DNA of 64,000 bases, taken from the NCBI GenBank assembly GCA_050247515.1, contig JBFWUB010000002.1, forward strand, positions 1 to 64,000, read 5' to 3'. The stretch is from RAM1 sp050247515 (GTDB lineage: Bacteria; Pseudomonadota; Gammaproteobacteria; Burkholderiales; Burkholderiaceae_C). Below, piece after piece: positions 60,586 through 64,000 of the stretch (position 1 is the stretch's first letter; the number at the start of each line of letters is the position of its first letter). The notes under the pieces were generated by a model, which saw only the letters and a list, made by a program, of their open reading frames with translations, made no database searches and was not told the DNA's origin. Both the position numbers and the translations under genes were made by a program.

Positions 60586-61377
60586 ATGAAGCGCAAACCC
60601 GAATCACGCGTCAGTTACACCGGCCATGGGGATCCACGGGCCACACTCGACCTGCTGTGGGGCAACACGCCAGAAACGCGCCGCGGTCCCCGGCGCAGCC
60701 TGACAACCGGGGCCGTGGGTGTGGCGGCGCTCGAGCTGGCCGACGAAGGGGGCCTGGCGGCGCTGTCGATGCGCCAGCTGGGCGCGCGGCTGGGCGTGGC
60801 GGCCATGGCGCTTTACCGCTATGTGCCCACCAAGGACGTCCTGCTGGAGCTGGTGCTGGAGGCTGCGTATGCCCAGCTGCCTGATGCGTTGCCCGAGGGC
60901 GCCCCCTGGCCGGAACAGCTGCGCGTCGTCGCGACGGACGCGTGGAAGCTCTACCTGGCCCACCCGTGGATGCTGCAGATCTCCGTGCAGCGCCCGTCGC
61001 TCGGCCCCCATGCCGTCCGCAAGTACGAGCGGGAACTGAAGTCGATCGCATCCGCGGGCCTGCCCGATGTCGATATGGACCTTGTCATTGCCAGCGTTTC
61101 CGATTTCGTGCGCGGCAGCGCGCGCAGTGCGATTGAAGCGGCAAGCGCATCCGAAGAGACCGGGCTGTCCGATCGCGGCTGGTGGGAGGCCCACGCCGAA
61201 CACCTGGGCCGTCTGGTGAGCGCCGATCAGTTTCCGCTTGCGGTCCGGGTGGGCTCGGCCGCAGGCGAAGCCTATGGCGGCGCCACCGATCCCCGGCGGA
61301 CATTCGCGTTCGGCCTGGAGCGCCTGATCAGCGGCGTCGTGCTCCATGTTCAGCGCACGAAGCCAGGCGGCGCCTAG
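60586..61377 (+). CDS. TetR/AcrR family regulator
   Basis: 263 residues. N-terminal HTH (TTGAVGVAALELADEGGLAALSMRQLGARLGVAAMALYRYVPTKDVLLELVLEAAY), then a TetR_C-type ligand-binding domain (WPEQLRVVATDAWKLYLAHPWML...). The start at 60586 follows the operator; the frame is open further upstream but that lies inside the divergent gene. Probably represses itself and the DUF5701 gene. Confidence 0.9.
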   Translation: MKRKPESRVSYTGHGDPRATLDLLWGNTPETRRGPRRSLTTGAVGVAALELADEGGLAALSMRQLGARLGVAAMALYRYVPTKDVLLELVLEAAYAQLPDALPEGAPWPEQLRVVATDAWKLYLAHPWMLQISVQRPSLGPHAVRKYERELKSIASAGLPDVDMDLVIASVSDFVRGSARSAIEAASASEETGLSDRGWWEAHAEHLGRLVSADQFPLAVRVGSAAGEAYGGATDPRRTFAFGLERLISGVVLHVQRTKPGGA

Positions 61378-61401
61378 CTGCAAGCCATTGATTTCATTGG
61401 G

Positions 61402-61443
61402 TTTCCACCATGTACGCGAGAATTCCCGCGTTGATGGTGGAAA
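61402..61443. repeat. 42-bp imperfect palindrome
   Basis: TTTCCACCAT (61402-61411) and ATGGTGGAAA (61434-61443) flank ACGCG (61414-61418) and CGCGT (61427-61431) around a GAATTC centre; 18 of 21 paired positions match. It sits 24 bp after the TetR gene stop. It may be a terminator-like hairpin, although it lacks a T-run, or a binding or recombination site. Confidence 0.55.
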
Positions 61444-61621
61444 ACGCCGTGATCGCGCAATGACCCCCAGGGCAACGCGCGAAAGGGTTGCCGGCAATCA
61501 GTGCCTGGCTAAAATGCAGGCTGCAGGCAAGCGCAAGGTTTGTAGAGGCCGGTGGCAACACTGGCAGCCCGAATGGGTGGGACACTCGAACTTGGGGCCT
61601 GCATTTTTTTTGCCTGGTTGT

Positions 61622-62416
61622 TTATGACTGCGGCAAAAAGCAGGACAAATGGTTCATGCCCTCGGCAAACGCCTCCAGGTTACCTGGCCAGAATTTCAGC
61701 CCGTAGCCCAGTTCGCCCGACTTTGCATGTCGATACACAGTGGGGCGCAGCATTCTGAAATAGCGGTCCTCGGCCTCACCGTACTGCGACAAGTTCACCG
61801 CATAAAACAGACTCGATGCGACTGCGTCGGCCATCTGCAAGCCGGCAAGCTGGTCGTGGTTGACGGCGCGAACCTTTTGCGGATCAATGGCGGCCCAGTC
61901 AATCCGCACGTCTGAACCCGGCTTGTCTTTCAAAAGCGTGAGGTAGCGGCGCAGATCGTCGTATGACATGGCACTGCGATTGGAAAACACCAGCTCGCAG
62001 ATGCCATCGCCTTCGCCCGGTTTGCGGAAATCGCGGCACAGCCATGACACCCGTTCCACCAGCAGGCGTGTGGCATAGCGATACAGGCGAAACGGCTCAT
62101 TCTGAAACTTCTCCGGCTCCGTGATGGACGGCTTGTGAATCAGCACGCTCACGGTGCGGATAGGTGCGGCGGCCAGTGCCCGCACGTAAGGCACCCGTTG
62201 CTCATGCTTCATGTCTCGAAAGTGCAAGGCACGCTTCGGTTCCTTGCCCAGCAGCGTGCGCACCTCACGCAGCACACGCACGGCTTCCAGGTCTTTCGAT
62301 TTGCGAAACACCACCGCCGACACCACCAACCAGCGACTGCTCCCACGCTCGCCTGGCAGGAACACAAAGCCCTCGTCGCCAGATTCGTCTATGTAAGCCG
62401 TGAAGCTGGCGGTCAT
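61622..62416 (-). CDS. DUF3800 family protein
   Basis: 264 residues. DUF3800 pattern: FTAYIDESGDEGFVF at the start (acidic RNase H-like strand), LHFRDMKHEQRVPYVRALA, and LAGLQMADAVASSLFYAVN. These proteins are soluble, often island-borne and sometimes linked to defence; an RNase H-like fold is suspected. Last inserted gene before the crtB unit. Confidence 0.87.
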   Translation of the reverse strand: MTASFTAYIDESGDEGFVFLPGERGSSRWLVVSAVVFRKSKDLEAVRVLREVRTLLGKEPKRALHFRDMKHEQRVPYVRALAAAPIRTVSVLIHKPSITEPEKFQNEPFRLYRYATRLLVERVSWLCRDFRKPGEGDGICELVFSNRSAMSYDDLRRYLTLLKDKPGSDVRIDWAAIDPQKVRAVNHDQLAGLQMADAVASSLFYAVNLSQYGEAEDRYFRMLRPTVYRHAKSGELGYGLKFWPGNLEAFAEGMNHLSCFLPQS

Positions 62417-62467
62417 ATGGGTTGGCTGATTGGCTTTTGAAAACCAATCTACTATACCGGCCCGCCG

Positions 62468-62632
62468 TCAGTCCGATTCGCCGCGCCCCTCAGCCTGCGC
62501 TGCCTCTTTCCGCTCTGCTTCCCTGTCCCGCGCCTGCGACTTGCGCAGCGACCGCAGCTCCCACACGGCCAGGCCCAGCACGATGCCGAACACCAGCACC
62601 AGCTCCACCAGGCCGAACAGCGATGAATCCAT
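62468..62632 (-). CDS. 54-residue single-span membrane protein coupled to crtB
   Basis: Begins MDSSLFGLVELVLVFGIVLG, one transmembrane helix (about 5-25), then a charged tail (WELRSLRKSQARDREAERKE...). The ATG shares one base with the crtB stop (TGATG), so translation is coupled. Too short for most gene callers. No family recognised; an assembly or anchoring role in carotenoid synthesis is only inferred from coupling. Confidence 0.7.
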   Translation of the reverse strand: MDSSLFGLVELVLVFGIVLGLAVWELRSLRKSQARDREAERKEAAQAEGRGESD

Positions 62633-63765
62633 CAGGGCCCGGCCTTCACCAGGCCCAGGGCTTCGCCGCGGTCGCGCCGCTCCAGCCGCTCAAACAGCTC
62701 GAGCACGCGCACATAGCGCGCGGCCAGCCGCTCATCAATGCGCCACCACGCGGCCTGCGCCGCCGCCACGGCCGGGTTGGCCTCGGGCAGCGCGGCGCGC
62801 AGGGCCGCGCTCACCAGAAACTGGTTGGCCGCCAGGCAGGGGGCGCTCTGGTGCGCCCGGCCTGGTGCGACGTTGAGCAGCGCCCTGGCCAGCAGCCGGG
62901 CCTTGCGCGCGCGCGGCACCACGGCGCGCTGGTCCACCGAATTCATGCCGCGGCGCGCCACCTCGTGGCCGATGGCCGCATACAGGTAGCGCGCGGCGTT
63001 GATGCCCGGGCGGCAGCCCAGCGGCAGGCGGGCCACGCCGTCGTCCACCCGCTCGTACAGTCGGTCGGCCTCGTCCAGCAGGCGGGCCACCACGCTGCCG
63101 ATCGCCACGTTGAAGCGGGGCTGCGCCAGCCAGGCGTCGGGCTGCACGCCGGCCTCGCGCAGCCATTGCAGCGGCAGATAGATGCGGCCCATGCGGGCGT
63201 CTTCGCCCACGTCGCGCGCGATGTTGGACAGCTGCATCGCCACGCCCAGGTCGCAGGCGCGGGCCAGCCCCTCGGCGCTGCGCACGCCCATCAGCAGGGC
63301 CATCATCGCGCCCACGGTGCCGGCCACGCGCGCGGCGTAGCCGTGCAGCTCGGCGATGGTTTCGTAGCGGCGGCCTTCGGCGTCCCAGGCAAAGCCGTCC
63401 AGCAGCGCCTCGGGCAGCTCACGCGGTATGGCGAAGTGCTGCACCACCGCGGCCAGCGCGCGGTCGCAGGGCTGGGCGCGCGCGCGGCCGCTGTACACCG
63501 CGTGCAGGCGCTGGCGCAGCTGGGCCACGGCGGCCTGCTGGTCGGCGCCGGTGTCCACCTCGTCGTCGGCCATGCGGCAAAAAGCATAGAGCGCAGACGC
63601 CGGCTGGCGCACCGCGCGCGGCAGGATCAGCGACGCCGCAAAGAAGGTGTAGGAGCCCTCGCGCAGCGTGGCGCGGCAGGCGTCCAGGTCGGCCTGTGCG
63701 TCCGCGCCCAGGGCGTGGCGCGGTAGATCAAAGACCGGGGGTTGTGCGCTGGATGGCATCTGCAT
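62632..63765 (-). CDS. crtB: Phytoene synthase
   Basis: About 377 residues. Condenses two geranylgeranyl diphosphates to phytoene. Asp-rich motifs MADDEVDTGADQQA and LSNIARDVGEDARMGRIYLP. Start at 63765 (MQMPSSAQPP) overlaps the crtI 3' end; 63789 is also open. Downstream of crtI in the usual crtIB order. Confidence 0.95.
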   Translation of the reverse strand: MQMPSSAQPPVFDLPRHALGADAQADLDACRATLREGSYTFFAASLILPRAVRQPASALYAFCRMADDEVDTGADQQAAVAQLRQRLHAVYSGRARAQPCDRALAAVVQHFAIPRELPEALLDGFAWDAEGRRYETIAELHGYAARVAGTVGAMMALLMGVRSAEGLARACDLGVAMQLSNIARDVGEDARMGRIYLPLQWLREAGVQPDAWLAQPRFNVAIGSVVARLLDEADRLYERVDDGVARLPLGCRPGINAARYLYAAIGHEVARRGMNSVDQRAVVPRARKARLLARALLNVAPGRAHQSAPCLAANQFLVSAALRAALPEANPAVAAAQAAWWRIDERLAARYVRVLELFERLERRDRGEALGLVKAGP

Positions 63766-64000
63766 GGGGAACGATGGTGTCCAGCACACGGGCTGATGAC
63801 AGCACGCCGGGCAGGCCGGCGCCGGGGTGGGTGCCTGCGCCCACCAGGTACAGCCGGTCCAGCTCTTCGCTGCGGTTGTGCGGGCGGAACCACGCGCTTT
63901 GCGTCAGCACCGGCTCCAGGCCAAAGGCCGCGCCGCGGAATGACGACAGCCGGTCCTGGAAATCAAGCGGCGTGAGCACGCGCGAGCTGATGACTTCGTC
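63728..64000 (-). CDS. crtI: Phytoene desaturase, 3' part
   Basis: The last 90 residues, running off the right edge. DEVISSRVLTPLDFQDRL, GAAFGLEPVLTQSAWFRPHN and the FAD-binding tail LYLVGAGTHPGAGLPGVLSSARVL are characteristic of bacterial CrtI. Overlaps the start of crtB by 38 bp. Confidence 0.95.
   Translation of the reverse strand, partial: DEVISSRVLTPLDFQDRLSSFRGAAFGLEPVLTQSAWFRPHNRSEELDRLYLVGAGTHPGAGLPGVLSSARVLDTIVPHADAIQRTTPGL

Overview
The window is a photosynthesis gene cluster (PGC) of an aerobic or facultatively phototrophic betaproteobacterium. Gene content and order point to Burkholderiales/Comamonadaceae (Rhodoferax, Rubrivivax or Limnohabitans-like): an ssb-MFS pair, a HiPIP gene, a tetraheme pufC, the aerobic cyclase acsF with no bchE, and superoperons crtEF-bchCXYZ-pufBALMC and bchFNBHLM-lhaA-puhABC-acsF-puhE. 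Species cannot be fixed from the sequence alone.

Layout. 1-7221: the 3' part of a Ser/Thr-rich trimeric autotransporter adhesin with an internal stop near the window edge, a small secreted protein, and three tandem DUF2827 proteins. 7273-9541: ssb, an MFS transporter and a HiPIP electron carrier. 9528-13837 (minus): bchG, a PucC-family transporter, bchP, tspO and a small membrane protein, mostly joined by ATGA overlaps. 13991-20686: a light, oxygen and cobalamin control block, with a PpsR paralogue and bacteriophytochrome facing a heme oxygenase, canonical PpsR and AerR. 20980-35110 (plus): bacteriochlorophyll synthesis and reaction-centre assembly. 35323-36879: an AbiEi-like/Fic fusion gene at the convergence of the two superoperons. 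36818-47760 (minus): pufC, M, L, A, a PufB-like gene, pufB, bchZ, Y, X, C, crtF and crtE. 47891-50406 (plus): crtD and crtC. 50434-62416: about 12 kb of non-photosynthetic genes separating crtC from crtB (HNH protein, hypotheticals, DUF2971, YqhA, Usp, TerC, cNMP-like protein, pilU, VOC, AraC, DUF5701/TetR, DUF3800). 62468-64000 (minus): a 54-aa membrane protein, crtB and the 3' end of crtI.

How it works together. The genes make bacteriochlorophyll a through dark-operative protochlorophyllide reductase (BchLNB), chlorophyllide reductase (BchXYZ) and the O2-dependent cyclase (AcsF), plus linear carotenoids (CrtE, B, I, C, D, F). The pigments load an LH1 ring (PufBA) and a reaction centre (PufLM, PuhA, tetraheme PufC), with HiPIP as the probable soluble donor. 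PpsR-type sites (TGTCAA-N6-TTGACA, i.e. TGT-N12-ACA) lie between bchG and the PpsR paralogue, upstream of bchF and bchC, and between crtE and crtD. In several cases the predicted -35 box lies inside the site.

The most unusual items are a translated PufB-like polypeptide between pufB and pufA that aligns without gaps to PufB but lacks the bacteriochlorophyll-ligating histidine; a PpsR paralogue with a broken DNA-recognition helix fused transcriptionally to a bacteriophytochrome; predicted promoters that place +1 at or next to the start codons of bchF, bchG and crtD; and a Fic/AbiEi-like gene inside the PGC.
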